DNA of 64,000 bases. Source: SURF-21 sp964510515. Its GTDB lineage: Bacteria > Actinomycetota > Geothermincolia > Geothermincolales > RBG-13-55-18. The DNA lies in the NCBI GenBank assembly GCA_964510515.1, contig CAZEAU010000011.1:1-64000 (forward strand), written 5' to 3'. Position 1 is the first letter of the stretch. Each line of letters starts with the position of its first letter. Shown piece after piece: positions 45,427 through 54,343 of this stretch. The notes beneath the pieces are model-generated. The model did no database searches. It was not told the DNA's origin and saw only the letters and a program-made list of their open reading frames with translations. Both the position numbers and the translations under genes were made by a program.

Positions 45427-46354
45427 GCGCCGCGTCCTCCATGAGGCCGAGATAGGCCTCCTCCAATCCGCCCCCGCCCCCCTCCAGGCCGGTCATGGAG
45501 AGGCCGAGGTCGGCCACCAGGCGCGGCAGCTCCCTCCCCGCCACGCGGGGGTCCGCGGCATCCAGGCGCACCGCCGTTTCCGTGCCCCAGACCTCCCCCG
45601 CCCAGCCCTCGCGCCGCAGGGCGGCGGCGAGCCTCTCGCCTCCCGCGCGCAAGCGCACGGTGAAGCCGGGCCGGGCATGCCCTCGCAGCACCTCCCGCAA
45701 CGGCCCCTCCTCGAGCAGCCTGCCGCGGGCGATCATCACCACGCGGTCGCATACCTTCTCCACGTCTTCCAGGATATGGGAGGAGAAGAAGATGGTGAGC
45801 TCGCCCCGCATCCTCCCGATGAGGGAGAGCAGCTCGTGGCGCCCCAGGGGGTCCAGTCCCGAGGTGGGCTCGTCGAGTATCAGCAGTTCGGGCGCGCCCA
45901 TCATGGCCTGGGCCAGCCCCAGGCGCTGCCTCTCCCCTTTGCTGAAGCCAGCTATCCTGCGGGCGGCTCTAGAGGGGAGGGCGAAGAGGTCCAGCACCTC
46001 CGCGGCGCGGGAGCGGGAGCCCGCATGGCCCATGCCCAGGGTCTCGCCCACGAAGATGAGGAAGTCGAGCGGCGTCATCCAGCCGTAAAAGGCCGGGGAC
46101 TCGGGCAGATACCCCACGCGTGCCAGATGCGAGCGGTCGGCGCTGTCACATGGCTCTCCCAGCAGGTAAGCCTCCCCCCGCGTGGGCCGCGCCAGGCCGA
46201 GCAGCATGCGCAGCGTGGTCGTCTTGCCGGCTCCGTTGTGGCCGACGAATCCCGTGACCGAGCCCGGCTCGACGGCGAAGCTCAGGTCCTCGACGGCGGC
46301 GAGATCTCCGAAGCGCCGGGCCAGCGACCTGCACTCAATGGGAGGGGGTGGCAA
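45419..46354 (-). CDS. ABC transporter ATP-binding protein
   Basis: A 311-residue ATPase with Walker A GHNGAGKTT, signature FSKGERQRLGLAQAM, Walker B LLILDEPTSGLDP and the switch His in FSSHILEDV. The C-terminal ~90 residues are the extra domain seen in ABC-2 exporter ATPases. The start is TTG after GGGAGG. Together with the permease it forms a simple two-gene exporter. The 279 bases upstream, to pabC, hold no gene that I can support. Confidence 0.87.
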   Translation of the reverse strand: MPPPPIECRSLARRFGDLAAVEDLSFAVEPGSVTGFVGHNGAGKTTTLRMLLGLARPTRGEAYLLGEPCDSADRSHLARVGYLPESPAFYGWMTPLDFLIFVGETLGMGHAGSRSRAAEVLDLFALPSRAARRIAGFSKGERQRLGLAQAMMGAPELLILDEPTSGLDPLGRHELLSLIGRMRGELTIFFSSHILEDVEKVCDRVVMIARGRLLEEGPLREVLRGHARPGFTVRLRAGGERLAAALRREGWAGEVWGTETAVRLDAADPRVAGRELPRLVADLGLSMTGLEGGGGGLEEAYLGLMEDAAHG

Positions 46355-46633
46355 CCCCGGCCTCCCTTCCGCTCGGCGGATAAAGCGCCCTCTGGAGGTG
46401 GCCCGGGGCGATCGCCGGCGCCCGCACCGGCTTGCCGCCGTTCCGCATCCCATCGCGCCTCGCCGCGCCCGGCGGGGCGGAGCACATCGGCCATAGCCGC
46501 GCGGCCGCCGGGGCGGTCGGCACCGCTGTCCATCGCCAGGTCTCCATCGGGCATCACCTCTCCGGTTTACGAGCATAGCACGGGGGCAGCGCGGGCGCGC
46601 TCTTTCAGGCGCCGCCTGCCGACGGACGCCCGC

Positions 46634-47497
46634 TCAGGTCCCCAGCTCCCGCTTCACCAGGGAGCGGTAGGCGGCGGCGAGCCGCAGGGTGATGGGGCCG
46701 GGGCATGCGTTCCCGATGGGCGCGCCCTCGACCTCGCGCACCGGGACCAGCTCTCCGGTGCTCACGCTGAGGAAGGCCTCGTCGGCCCGCAGGAGGTCCG
46801 CGAGGGTGAAGAGCCCGGCCTCGCAGCGCAGGGCACATTCCTCGCACAGCTCCATGACCGCCGCGCGGGTGATGCCGGGCAGCAGGCCGCATTCCACATG
46901 CGGGGTCGCCAGCTCCCCGCCTCGCATCATGAAGAGGTTGGAGGAGGTGGCCTCCGCCAGCAGGCCGCGGGTATTGAGGAGCAGCGCGTCGTCGGCGCCC
47001 CTGTCCCTGGCCTCCTGCCTGGCCATGAGGTTATCGAGGTAATTGGTGCTCTTGATGCGGGAGAGAGGGGAGCCGTCGTTGGCGCGCACGGCGGAGACGA
47101 TAAGGTTTATGCCGCGCTCGTACCACTCCCGGGGGAAGGGAGAGAAGGGCTTGACCACGATGTGCACATTGGGGGGACCGGGCCTCTCCAGGCCGCGACT
47201 TTCGCCCTGCCGCCCGCCGCTGAGCGTGATGCGGATATAGGCATCGCCGCTGCCCACGTTGAGGCGGTAGAGCTCTTGCACCGCCTCCGCGACCTCCGCG
47301 TCCGGCGGCGGGCCCTCCATCCTCAGCTCGCGGCAACCCTCCCTCAGGCGCGCGAGGTGGCGGTCCATGCGGAACGGCCTGCCGCCGTAGGCCCTCACCG
47401 TCTCGAAGACGCCGTCTCCGAAGAGCACTCCGCGGTCGGCGGCGGGGAGCAGGGCCTCGTCCTCGCCCATCACCTTGCCGTTCAAGTAAACTTTCAT
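46634..47497 (-). CDS. pabC: Class IV aminotransferase, probable 4-amino-4-deoxychorismate lyase
   Basis: A 287-residue fold-type IV PLP enzyme. The PLP lysine lies in RIKSTNYLDN (Lys149), and the EATSSNLFMM and GLLPGITR motifs are as expected. The proximity to pabA-pabB favours PabC, which releases pyruvate and p-aminobenzoate. Branched-chain or D-amino acid aminotransferase activity cannot be excluded by eye, and the gene is on the opposite strand, separated by the ABC pair. Confidence 0.78.
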   Translation of the reverse strand: MKVYLNGKVMGEDEALLPAADRGVLFGDGVFETVRAYGGRPFRMDRHLARLREGCRELRMEGPPPDAEVAEAVQELYRLNVGSGDAYIRITLSGGRQGESRGLERPGPPNVHIVVKPFSPFPREWYERGINLIVSAVRANDGSPLSRIKSTNYLDNLMARQEARDRGADDALLLNTRGLLAEATSSNLFMMRGGELATPHVECGLLPGITRAAVMELCEECALRCEAGLFTLADLLRADEAFLSVSTGELVPVREVEGAPIGNACPGPITLRLAAAYRSLVKRELGT

Positions 47498-47611
47498 GCT
47501 CGTCCTCCCCGGCCCCGTGGAGCAAGCCCGGGCCGCGCGCCGTCCGCGCCCGGAGCCATGCCCCTCCCGCGGGAAGCGGCGAGTTCGAGTTCCCGCCCGC
47601 GGCCGTGGCGG

Positions 47612-47815
47612 CTAGCGCATGCCCAGCACGAGCACGGCGCCGCCGCCGGCGCAGAGGAGAACGGCGGCCGCGATGACCACCGCGCGGATCACCCTCGCGT
47701 CGCGCAGGCCTCTGCCGCCCTCGCGGGAGAACTCCTGCAGCCGGGTGCGCATGCAGAGGAGTATCGCCCCCCAGGCGATGCCGACGGCCCCGATGATCAC
47801 CGCCTCCCGTTCCAT
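47612..47815 (-). CDS. Small two-helix membrane protein
   Basis: A 67-residue protein with two hydrophobic helices (about 4-22 and 43-65) joined by a basic loop. No family is recognised. It lies 114 bp downstream of pabC on the same strand and is divergent from the pseudokinase gene. A real but functionally unknown gene is likely, though its small size lowers certainty. Confidence 0.5.
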   Translation of the reverse strand: MEREAVIIGAVGIAWGAILLCMRTRLQEFSREGGRGLRDARVIRAVVIAAAVLLCAGGGAVLVLGMR

Positions 47816-47905
47816 GACCCGATCATCTCACCGCTTTTACTGCGGGGCAAGGGGCGCCGGCTTCGCGCCGCGCGCATGCGTTCGCCGTCGCTGAAAAAAT
47901 ACTAC

Positions 47906-47942
47906 TTGACTAAGACTCTTAAGTTGCTTATGTTATATAACA
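47906..47942 (+). promoter_or_regulatory. Promoter of the pseudokinase operon with palindrome
   Basis: TTGACT (47906-47911), a 17-bp spacer and TATGTT (47929-47934) form a core promoter. A perfect 12-bp palindrome, TGTTATATAACA (47931-47942), overlaps its -10 box. The tad promoter carries a near copy right after its -10 box. A shared repressor or activator is suspected. Confidence 0.7.
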
Positions 47943-47968
47943 TGGTCAATCGAGGAAAGGCGGAGGAG

Positions 47969-49567
47969 ATGATAGGAAAGACCCTCGCCGGCAGGTACCG
48001 GGTGACGGAGAGGCTGTCCTGCGGCACCAACCTGTCCACCTTCATGGCCGTCGATATCGCCTACGGTATGGAGGTGGAGGTGGACGCGCTCGGCGTGCGT
48101 GCGGGCGAGTTCCTCCTCCGCGCCGGTCGCCTGGGCGAGATCATGGACATGGCCCTGCAGGTGAGCGGGCCTCACGTTCTCCCCGTACACTTCTGGGGCG
48201 AGGACGCGGAAGAGGGCCTCACCTACGTGGTGCGGGAGAGGGCGGGAGGCGCTTCCCTCGCCGAGGTCCTCGCATGCACGGCGCGGCTGCCCGCGCGGCA
48301 GGTGGTGGAGATAACCGCGGCGGCGGTGGAGGTGCTGGCGGAGGCCTATGGCAACAACCTTTTCTACCTCGGCCTCAATCCCCATCAGGTGACCCTGGAC
48401 GGCAGGGGCGGCGTGAGGCTTATGCGCGTCGGGTTCGGCTGGATCCTGGAGGAGATGGAGCCGGACCTGGCGGCGAGGGTCTCTCCCTACCGCGCCCCGG
48501 AGACGGACGGGGGCCGGGAGGGCTCGCGCACCTCGGACGTCTATTCGCTGGCGGTGATGATGCGCGAGATGCTGCCCGAGGGAGGGATCAGCGCCAGGCT
48601 GGAATCGCTGCTCGCTACCGCCACCGACCCCATGCCCAGGCGGCGACCCTCCTCCCCGCGGCTGCTCCTGGAGGAACTGGAGTCGGGGGCCAGCGGGGGC
48701 GGCGGGGCGTTGCCCGGAGATGACGGCCCCGGCCCCGCCGCGTCCGAGCGCCGGGAGGGGGGAGGCCTTTCCTTCCCGGCATGCGAAGAGGTATCCCTGC
48801 GTGCCGCCCCGGCGCGGGGGCCGCGCCGGCGTATGCTGCGCAACCTGCTCCTCATCTTCGCGGGGGGCGCGGCGGCCTGGCTGGTCTTCGCCGCCCTGGC
48901 GGGCCTTTTCGGGGGCAGGTCAGGCGGAGAGGAGCCCGCCCCCGCCGCGGTGGAGGAGAGGATCATCCTGCCCGACCTGCAGGGGCTCACCGCCGCCGAT
49001 GCCGAAGAGGCCCTGCGGGAACTGGGACTTCGCTGCAGCTCGCGCGAGGCTCCCTCCCGCCTGTGGTCGGCGGGCAGGGTCGCGGCGCATGAGCCGGCCA
49101 GGGGCGCGGCGCTGCGCCCGGGCGACAGCGTATGCCTGGTCATCAGCGCCGGGAACGAGGAAGGCGCGCCCGGCGAGGGCGGCGACATCGATCCCGCGGC
49201 CCCGGAGCCCGCGCCCCCCCCGGAGCAGGAGGAGGCGCTCCGCCCCCGGGGGGCGGAGCTGGCCCCGGCGGCCCGGGAGGCGCCGCCGGCGGCGAAAAAC
49301 CTGCCCCCGCGCGCCGTGCCCGCCCTTTCCTCGGCCTGCGGCCCCGCGCCTCTGTACGTCTGCATGGACGGCAGCGCATCCCATGACCCCGACGGAGAGA
49401 TCGTGCGCTATCTCTGGCACTGCGGAGACGGGACGGTCATCGAGGGGGCCCGGGCGCAGCACGTCTACGACCCCGCGGTCATCCCCGCCCGCTTCCTGGT
49501 GGTCCTGGAGGTTTTCGACGCGGGCGGTCTCAGCAGTTCTTCCTCCCTGACCCTGGAGGTGTATTGA
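47969..49567 (+). CDS. Pseudokinase-PASTA-PKD membrane protein
   Basis: A 532-residue protein with the fold order of a PknB-type kinase. Residues 1-250 are kinase-like (MIGKTLAGRYRVTERL at the start; APE-like YRAPET and DVYSLAVMM further on). The catalytic elements are lost: no VAIK lysine in the third strand, HRDLKPxN becomes YLGLNPHQV, and DFG becomes VGFG. One transmembrane helix (about 290-312) follows, then a PASTA domain (about 331-395), a Pro/Glu-rich linker and a C-terminal PKD domain (about 450-532) with GSASHDPDGEIVRYLW. PASTA domains bind peptidoglycan. It probably acts as a binding or scaffold protein. I use the ATG 8 nt after GAGGAAAGG, which matches the kinase family start. Confidence 0.85.
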   Translation: MIGKTLAGRYRVTERLSCGTNLSTFMAVDIAYGMEVEVDALGVRAGEFLLRAGRLGEIMDMALQVSGPHVLPVHFWGEDAEEGLTYVVRERAGGASLAEVLACTARLPARQVVEITAAAVEVLAEAYGNNLFYLGLNPHQVTLDGRGGVRLMRVGFGWILEEMEPDLAARVSPYRAPETDGGREGSRTSDVYSLAVMMREMLPEGGISARLESLLATATDPMPRRRPSSPRLLLEELESGASGGGGALPGDDGPGPAASERREGGGLSFPACEEVSLRAAPARGPRRRMLRNLLLIFAGGAAAWLVFAALAGLFGGRSGGEEPAPAAVEERIILPDLQGLTAADAEEALRELGLRCSSREAPSRLWSAGRVAAHEPARGAALRPGDSVCLVISAGNEEGAPGEGGDIDPAAPEPAPPPEQEEALRPRGAELAPAAREAPPAAKNLPPRAVPALSSACGPAPLYVCMDGSASHDPDGEIVRYLWHCGDGTVIEGARAQHVYDPAVIPARFLVVLEVFDAGGLSSSSSLTLEVY

Positions 49568-49610
49568 GACATTTTTCCCCTGGAAGGAGAGCCGCTCCGA
49601 GAGGCCGGCG

Positions 49611-51464
49611 ATGAAGGGCTTCCCGCCCAGGTCCCATGGATCCGGGGGCCGGGAACGGAGCCCGCGGTGGGCGCGGCGCGCATGCGTTCGCCGGGAGGCC
49701 GGCTGGAGGGGCGGAAAGGCACCCTTCACGAGCCGGGCATTCGCCCTACCCCTCCCTATTATCCTCTTCTTGACCCTCCTCATTTTCTCCTTCCAACCGC
49801 TGTCCCCCCCGGCCGTCGCGGCGGGGGGGGCGGCACCCACCTTCGCCTGGCCCGCCGAGGGGGAGGTCACATGCGCCTTCTGCCCGCCGCAGGGCAGGTA
49901 TGGCCAGGGGGGACATGCGGGCATCGACATCGCCTTGCCCCGCGGGAGCGGAGTGCGTGCCTCGCGTGAAGGCATCGTCAGTTTCGCGGGGGGCACCCCG
50001 GTGGGCATTTGCGTGAGCGTCGTCCACGACGGGGGCTTCAAGACCACCTATGTCTCTCTTGGCTCGGCGGAGGTGCGCCGCGGTCAGGAGGTGCGCACGG
50101 GTCAGCTGCTGGGCACCAGCGATGGGGCCGGAGACCGCTCCAGCAGCTCACCACATCTGCATTTCGGGATATTCCTCGACGGCGTGGCCATCGACCCCCT
50201 GCCGCTCTTGCAGGGTTGCCTCCTCGACCCCTCGCAATGTCTCTTCCTGGGCCCATGGGAGGACGTTCGGGCCATCGACGCCTACATCGCCCGTCACTCG
50301 CAGGGAGGTTTCTTCGGCCGCCTGGGCCGCGGCGTGAGCGCGGCGGGGAGAGCGGTCGTGAGCGCGTGCAAATCGGTCGCCGGGGCTGCCTGGCGCTGGG
50401 CCTGCGGAGCCTCTCGCGCGGCGGGAAAGGCTCTCGCCGCCTTTTATCGCACCTGCATCGAGCCTTGGCTCTCTCCGCTGTGCCGGGGCGCTCTCGCGGC
50501 GGCGAGGGCGCTGCTTTCCAACCGCTACGTGCAGGCGCTCCTCGCCGGGCTGGCCGCGGCGGCAGTGGTATGCCTGGCGGTGGCGGGCATCGCCCTGCTC
50601 TTCAGCCTTTCCCTCCTCACCACCGTCGTCTCCGCCGTGGTCGGCGCGCTGGCGGCCGTCGCCTACAGCATCTACTATGCCTTCGCCGCGGGGGATTCCT
50701 TCACCTGCGGGGGCTGTTTCCTGGCCTCGCTCAGCGTGGGGGCCGCGGCGGCGGGGACCAGCCTGCTGCTCTCCTGCCTGGCCCCCCTCGTCGGCTCCGG
50801 GTGGCGCAGCCTGGGCTGGCTCGGTTTCGGGAAGGCTTTCCTGGTGAACGCCGCCGCCGACTCCATCGTATACATCTCCTTCTGCCTGCTCACGGGCAGG
50901 GAGGTCTCCCCCCTGGGGGTGGTGGCCACCTTCCTCTTGGGCGGCGCGAGCGGGGGCATCGGCAAGCTGGTGACCACCGGCCTCCTCGCCCAAGGGGCGG
51001 GACAGGCCCTGGCGGTGGGCTGGTTGTCGGCGGGGGGGGCGGCGCTCGCCGGGCGCGGGCTCTCCACCCTCTCCTTCCTGGCGCGCTCGGCGCTCTCGCG
51101 CTTCAGCGGCAGGGCCGCGTACGTGCTCTTCTGCGGTTGCGCCGGCCTTCTGGGCGACGCCATCGTGCGCGCGGTGAGCGGCTCCCTGCCCTCCCTTGCC
51201 GAATCGCTGCTCTGCTTCGGGGGCGGTTGCCTGGCCGGGGCGGTGAGCCTGGCGGGGAGGGGAGAGGGGGTCGCGGGGATAGCCTCGCGCCTGAGCCGGG
51301 GGAGGATGAAGGTGAACAGCGAATTTTTGCGGGCGCTTGCGGGCAAGTCGTTTTCGCAGGGGTTGAAGGAGGGAAGCTCGCGCCTGCTACGCCTGCTCAG
51401 GCGCGGCGACGATGGCCGGCGGGAGGTCCGCTGGCATTTCTACACTGGAGGTGAGATGCGGTGA
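49611..51464 (+). CDS. M23 peptidase-like polytopic membrane protein
   Basis: A 617-residue protein. An Arg-rich N-terminus (about 1-40) precedes a hydrophobic segment (about 47-71), then an M23/LytM domain (about 78-198). HxxxD in GHAGIDIAL (His102, Asp106) and HLHFG (His182, His184) are kept, but the third catalytic His, in the Y-x-H-L loop of M23 enzymes, is Ser149 (TTYVSLGS). Activity is therefore doubtful. The remaining ~400 residues are unusual: Gly/Ala/Cys-rich with seven or more hydrophobic helices and a basic C-terminus (RLSRGRMKVNSEF). It lies 43 bp after the pseudokinase gene and overlaps the next gene by 4 bp. Confidence 0.8.
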   Translation: MKGFPPRSHGSGGRERSPRWARRACVRREAGWRGGKAPFTSRAFALPLPIILFLTLLIFSFQPLSPPAVAAGGAAPTFAWPAEGEVTCAFCPPQGRYGQGGHAGIDIALPRGSGVRASREGIVSFAGGTPVGICVSVVHDGGFKTTYVSLGSAEVRRGQEVRTGQLLGTSDGAGDRSSSSPHLHFGIFLDGVAIDPLPLLQGCLLDPSQCLFLGPWEDVRAIDAYIARHSQGGFFGRLGRGVSAAGRAVVSACKSVAGAAWRWACGASRAAGKALAAFYRTCIEPWLSPLCRGALAAARALLSNRYVQALLAGLAAAAVVCLAVAGIALLFSLSLLTTVVSAVVGALAAVAYSIYYAFAAGDSFTCGGCFLASLSVGAAAAGTSLLLSCLAPLVGSGWRSLGWLGFGKAFLVNAAADSIVYISFCLLTGREVSPLGVVATFLLGGASGGIGKLVTTGLLAQGAGQALAVGWLSAGGAALAGRGLSTLSFLARSALSRFSGRAAYVLFCGCAGLLGDAIVRAVSGSLPSLAESLLCFGGGCLAGAVSLAGRGEGVAGIASRLSRGRMKVNSEFLRALAGKSFSQGLKEGSSRLLRLLRRGDDGRREVRWHFYTGGEMR

Positions 51465-51748
51465 AAGACGTCATGCCCAGCTGGCCTCAGACCTCTGCCA
51501 TCTGCGCTTTCGCCATGCTCTTCATCGCCTGCGGCTTCTTGCTCAGCCGCATGCGGGATAGCTGGGGGCCGGCGGCGTGGGCGCTGCTGGCATTGCTCCT
51601 GCTCTGCGGGGCGGGGTTTATGGTGACCGTCTTCCTCTTCTACCTCCGCCCCCAATACGGCCCCCGGGCCCTGCCGGCCGCGCTGGCTTTGCTCTGTGCG
51701 CATATTGCCCTGGTGGCGCTGCTGCGCGCGATAGGGGTCATCGGCTAG
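51461..51748 (+). CDS. Three-helix membrane protein
   Basis: A 95-residue protein made of three hydrophobic helices (about 10-28, 35-58, 68-92). Its GTG overlaps the stop of the M23-like gene (GTGA), so the two are translationally coupled and probably work together. No family is recognised. Confidence 0.7.
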   Translation: MKDVMPSWPQTSAICAFAMLFIACGFLLSRMRDSWGPAAWALLALLLLCGAGFMVTVFLFYLRPQYGPRALPAALALLCAHIALVALLRAIGVIG

Positions 51749-51757
51749 GCGGCGGGC

Positions 51758-52243
51758 TCAGGAGGCCTCTCGGTGTGGGGGCCGCGCCACCCGCCGGGGG
51801 CGCAGGGCGCCGGAGCGTGGAGGCAGGATGGGGACGATGATGGTCAAGCCCCAGAAGAGGACGAGCATGCCGCAGGCTGCGGTGAAGGCGATCAGGCACC
51901 ACGCCCGGCCGCTCAGCAGCGCCGCCGTGCCCCAGAATACGGAGAGGACGGTAAGTGACGCCAGGACGCGATTCCTCCTCACCGCCGCGCGCCTCCGGCC
52001 GGCGCCCAGCCCTCCCCTCGCATGCCCCCCGGCGGGGCGGGCGTCCCCCTCCGCCTCCCTCCCGCCGGCGTCGTGTCCCCCGCAGGCGGGGACGGGGTCG
52101 ATGGAGTTGGAGATCTCCTGCATGCACCGCTGGAAGCTCTGGGTGGTGGCCAGGGGCGACTCGTCCAATTTCCCCCTGATGATGGGAGGGACGATGGCCA
52201 GCATGGCAATCAAGCCGAGCAGGAGCAGGGCCAGTATCTCCAA
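51758..52243 (-). CDS. Membrane protein, hypothetical
   Basis: A 161-residue protein. An N-terminal helix (about 2-20) and the segment IIRGKLDESPLATTQSF resemble small actinobacterial membrane proteins of unknown function. A Gly/Arg-rich stretch (about 58-90) leads to two further helices (about 94-115 and 122-140). It converges on the three-helix protein gene and is divergent from xseA. Function unknown. Confidence 0.65.
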   Translation of the reverse strand: MEILALLLLGLIAMLAIVPPIIRGKLDESPLATTQSFQRCMQEISNSIDPVPACGGHDAGGREAEGDARPAGGHARGGLGAGRRRAAVRRNRVLASLTVLSVFWGTAALLSGRAWCLIAFTAACGMLVLFWGLTIIVPILPPRSGALRPRRVARPPHREAS

Positions 52244-52425
52244 GCCGTTCCCCCCTGCGTTCCGGGTCTTCGCTCTTCCCGTGAGGAGCGAAACGCTACA
52301 TATGGTTTATCCGCGCACAAGCCTCACTCTATATGATGTATTTCCACCCCTTCCCGCATTCTCCTTCAAGCACCTCGATATTTCTTATCGCGGGGTTTGG
52401 TGGGGGCGCTGGCGCCGGGGGCGGT

Positions 52426-52431
52426 TATAAT
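52426..52431 (+). promoter_or_regulatory. -10 box of a likely leaderless xseA transcript
   Basis: TATAAT 9 nt before the ATG of xseA, with no ribosome site between. The first transcribed base would be at or within two bases of the start codon. Confidence 0.5.
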
Positions 52432-52440
52432 GTCATTGGC

Positions 52441-53871
52441 ATGAAAAACCCCGGGGAAGAGCGCATATACACCGTCGCCGAGGCCAACCGCCTGGCGGAC
52501 AACCGCCTGCAGGGCCCGCCCCTGTGGGTCGAGGGCGAGGTCGGCAACCTGCGCCCTTATCCCAACTACTCCTTCTTCAGCCTCTCCGACCCCGAAGCCT
52601 CTTTGTCCTGCATCATCTTCGCGGACGCCATGCGCGAGGCGGCATGCGAGCTGCGGGAGGGCATGGGGGTGCTGGCGCGCGGGCGCCTGGGCGTTTACGT
52701 GCGCAGGGGACAGTACCGGCTCAACGTGGTGGAGGTGCTGGAGTCGGGCGAGGGGCATCTGCGCAGGGACTTCCTGCTGCTCATGCGCAAGCTGTCGGGA
52801 GAAGGCCTCTTCGCCGAGGAGGTCAAGAGGCCCCTGCCCGCCTATGCGGAGACGGTGGGCTTGATAACCTCCCTGCGGGGAGCGGCGGTGAGGGACGTGG
52901 TCACCAACTGCACGCGCCGCTTCGCCGCCTCGCGCCTCGTCGTGCGCGGCGTCCGCGTGCAGGGGGAGGAGGCCGCGGGGAGCGTCGTGGAGGCCATCGA
53001 GCTCTTCAACCGCGCCTTTCCGGTGGACGTGCTCATCCTGGCCAGGGGGGGAGGCTCCGCGGAGGACCTGCAGGCCTTCAACCGCGAGGAGGTGGTGCGG
53101 GCGATACGGGCCTCCTCCATCCCCGTGGTCACCGGCGTGGGGCACGAACTGGACATCACCCTCGCCGACCTGGCCGCGGATTTTCGCGCCAGCACGCCCA
53201 CCGGGGCGGCGGAGGCGGTGGTGCCGGATGCCTCGCAGGTGCTTTCCCTGCTGCGCGAACGCGAGGTCTCCTTGGCGGCCGCCCTGCGGCGGCGCCTGCA
53301 CCACCTGGAAAGGGGCCTGGGCGGGCTGGAGAAGAGGCGCTGCTTCACCGATCCCGCCGCGCTGGTCGGACAGGCCATGCAGCGCCTGGCGGACGGAGAG
53401 GAGCGCCTGCTCGCCGCCGTGCTGCAGGCGGTGCAGGCGGGGGAACGGGGAGTGGCCACGGTGGCGCTGTCCCTGGCCCGCTACCCGCACATGTACAGGG
53501 AGCTGCCGCACAGGATAGAGTCGGCCGCGGACAAGCTCGCCGCCGCGGCGGGAGCATTCCTCAGGCTGAGGGGGATGGAGCCCGAGGGGCAGTGGAGGGA
53601 GCTGCGCTCTCGTGCGCTGGCCATGCGGGCGCGCGAGGAGGGGCGGCTGCGCGCTGCCGCCTCGCGCCTGGAGGCCCTGAGCCCGCTGGCGGTGCTGGCA
53701 CGCGGGTACGCCATCGCGACCAGGGCGGGGGAGGCCAGGCCGCTGACGGACGGCGCGGAGGTGAGCGAGGGGGAGATGGTCGATGTCCGACTGCACCGCG
53801 GCGCTCTGCGCTGCGAGGTCCTGGGGGTGGAGCATGGCAGGGAGGGAGATGGGGGCGGCGCCGGCGAATGA
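52441..53871 (+). CDS. xseA: Exodeoxyribonuclease VII large subunit
   Basis: A 476-residue protein. The N-terminal OB fold (about 8-105, LWVEGEVGNLRPYPN..FFSLSD) and the catalytic core are present, with ARGGGSAEDLQAFN and VGHELDITLADL..DFRASTPTGAAE (in part), then the long coiled-coil region and a C-terminal RGYAI motif. With XseB it degrades single-stranded DNA in both directions. Length is typical. It is followed 69 bp later by xseB. Confidence 0.95.
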   Translation: MKNPGEERIYTVAEANRLADNRLQGPPLWVEGEVGNLRPYPNYSFFSLSDPEASLSCIIFADAMREAACELREGMGVLARGRLGVYVRRGQYRLNVVEVLESGEGHLRRDFLLLMRKLSGEGLFAEEVKRPLPAYAETVGLITSLRGAAVRDVVTNCTRRFAASRLVVRGVRVQGEEAAGSVVEAIELFNRAFPVDVLILARGGGSAEDLQAFNREEVVRAIRASSIPVVTGVGHELDITLADLAADFRASTPTGAAEAVVPDASQVLSLLREREVSLAAALRRRLHHLERGLGGLEKRRCFTDPAALVGQAMQRLADGEERLLAAVLQAVQAGERGVATVALSLARYPHMYRELPHRIESAADKLAAAAGAFLRLRGMEPEGQWRELRSRALAMRAREEGRLRAAASRLEALSPLAVLARGYAIATRAGEARPLTDGAEVSEGEMVDVRLHRGALRCEVLGVEHGREGDGGGAGE

Positions 53872-53940
53872 CGGCGGGCGCTCCTGCGGGGCGGACCGCC
53901 GGGGCGGGGGGCCCGAGGCGGCGCGAAAGGAGGCGACGGG

Positions 53941-54186
53941 GTGAGCGAGATGACCTTCCGGGAGATGATGGCGAGGCTGGAGGGGATAACCTCCGTGCTG
54001 GAGAAGGAGGACCTGGAGCTGGAGGAGGGCCTGCGCCTCTTCGAGGAAGGGGTGGGCCTGATCCGCGAGGCCAGACGGCGGCTCTCCGCGGCCGGCTCGA
54101 GGGTGGAGGTGCTCATCGGCTCCATGGAGGAAGGCCTGCGCACCGAGGACTTCGAGCCGGAGGAACCGGCATCGCAGGGGGGATGA
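53941..54186 (+). CDS. xseB: Exodeoxyribonuclease VII small subunit
   Basis: An 81-residue helical protein. TFREMMARLEGITSVLEKED and LELEEGLRLFEEGVGLIREA are the family signature. Several copies coat the XseA coiled coils. AAAGGAGG precedes the GTG; an in-frame ATG three codons later (MTFREMM) would leave the signature intact. It follows xseA in the same operon. Confidence 0.93.
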   Translation: MSEMTFREMMARLEGITSVLEKEDLELEEGLRLFEEGVGLIREARRRLSAAGSRVEVLIGSMEEGLRTEDFEPEEPASQGG

Positions 54187-54343
54187 GGGTTTGCGCGGCG
54201 GCGGCACGCCTGTGGCGCGGAGGAAAGATGCGGCGCGTCCCCTGGGCCTCGGCTCGCTCGGGGTCATATAATATGGCCTGAGCGCGCGGCGGCGGTGAGG
54301 CCAGGCCGGAACCGGCCGTGGTCAAGGAGCGTCTTATCGGCAC

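Noticed and set aside
49611..51748. Toxin-immunity pair (M23-like protein plus 3-TM protein)
   Set aside because: The 3-TM partner fits an immunity protein by size, but the M23 domain lacks a catalytic His and no toxin C-terminal domain is recognisable.
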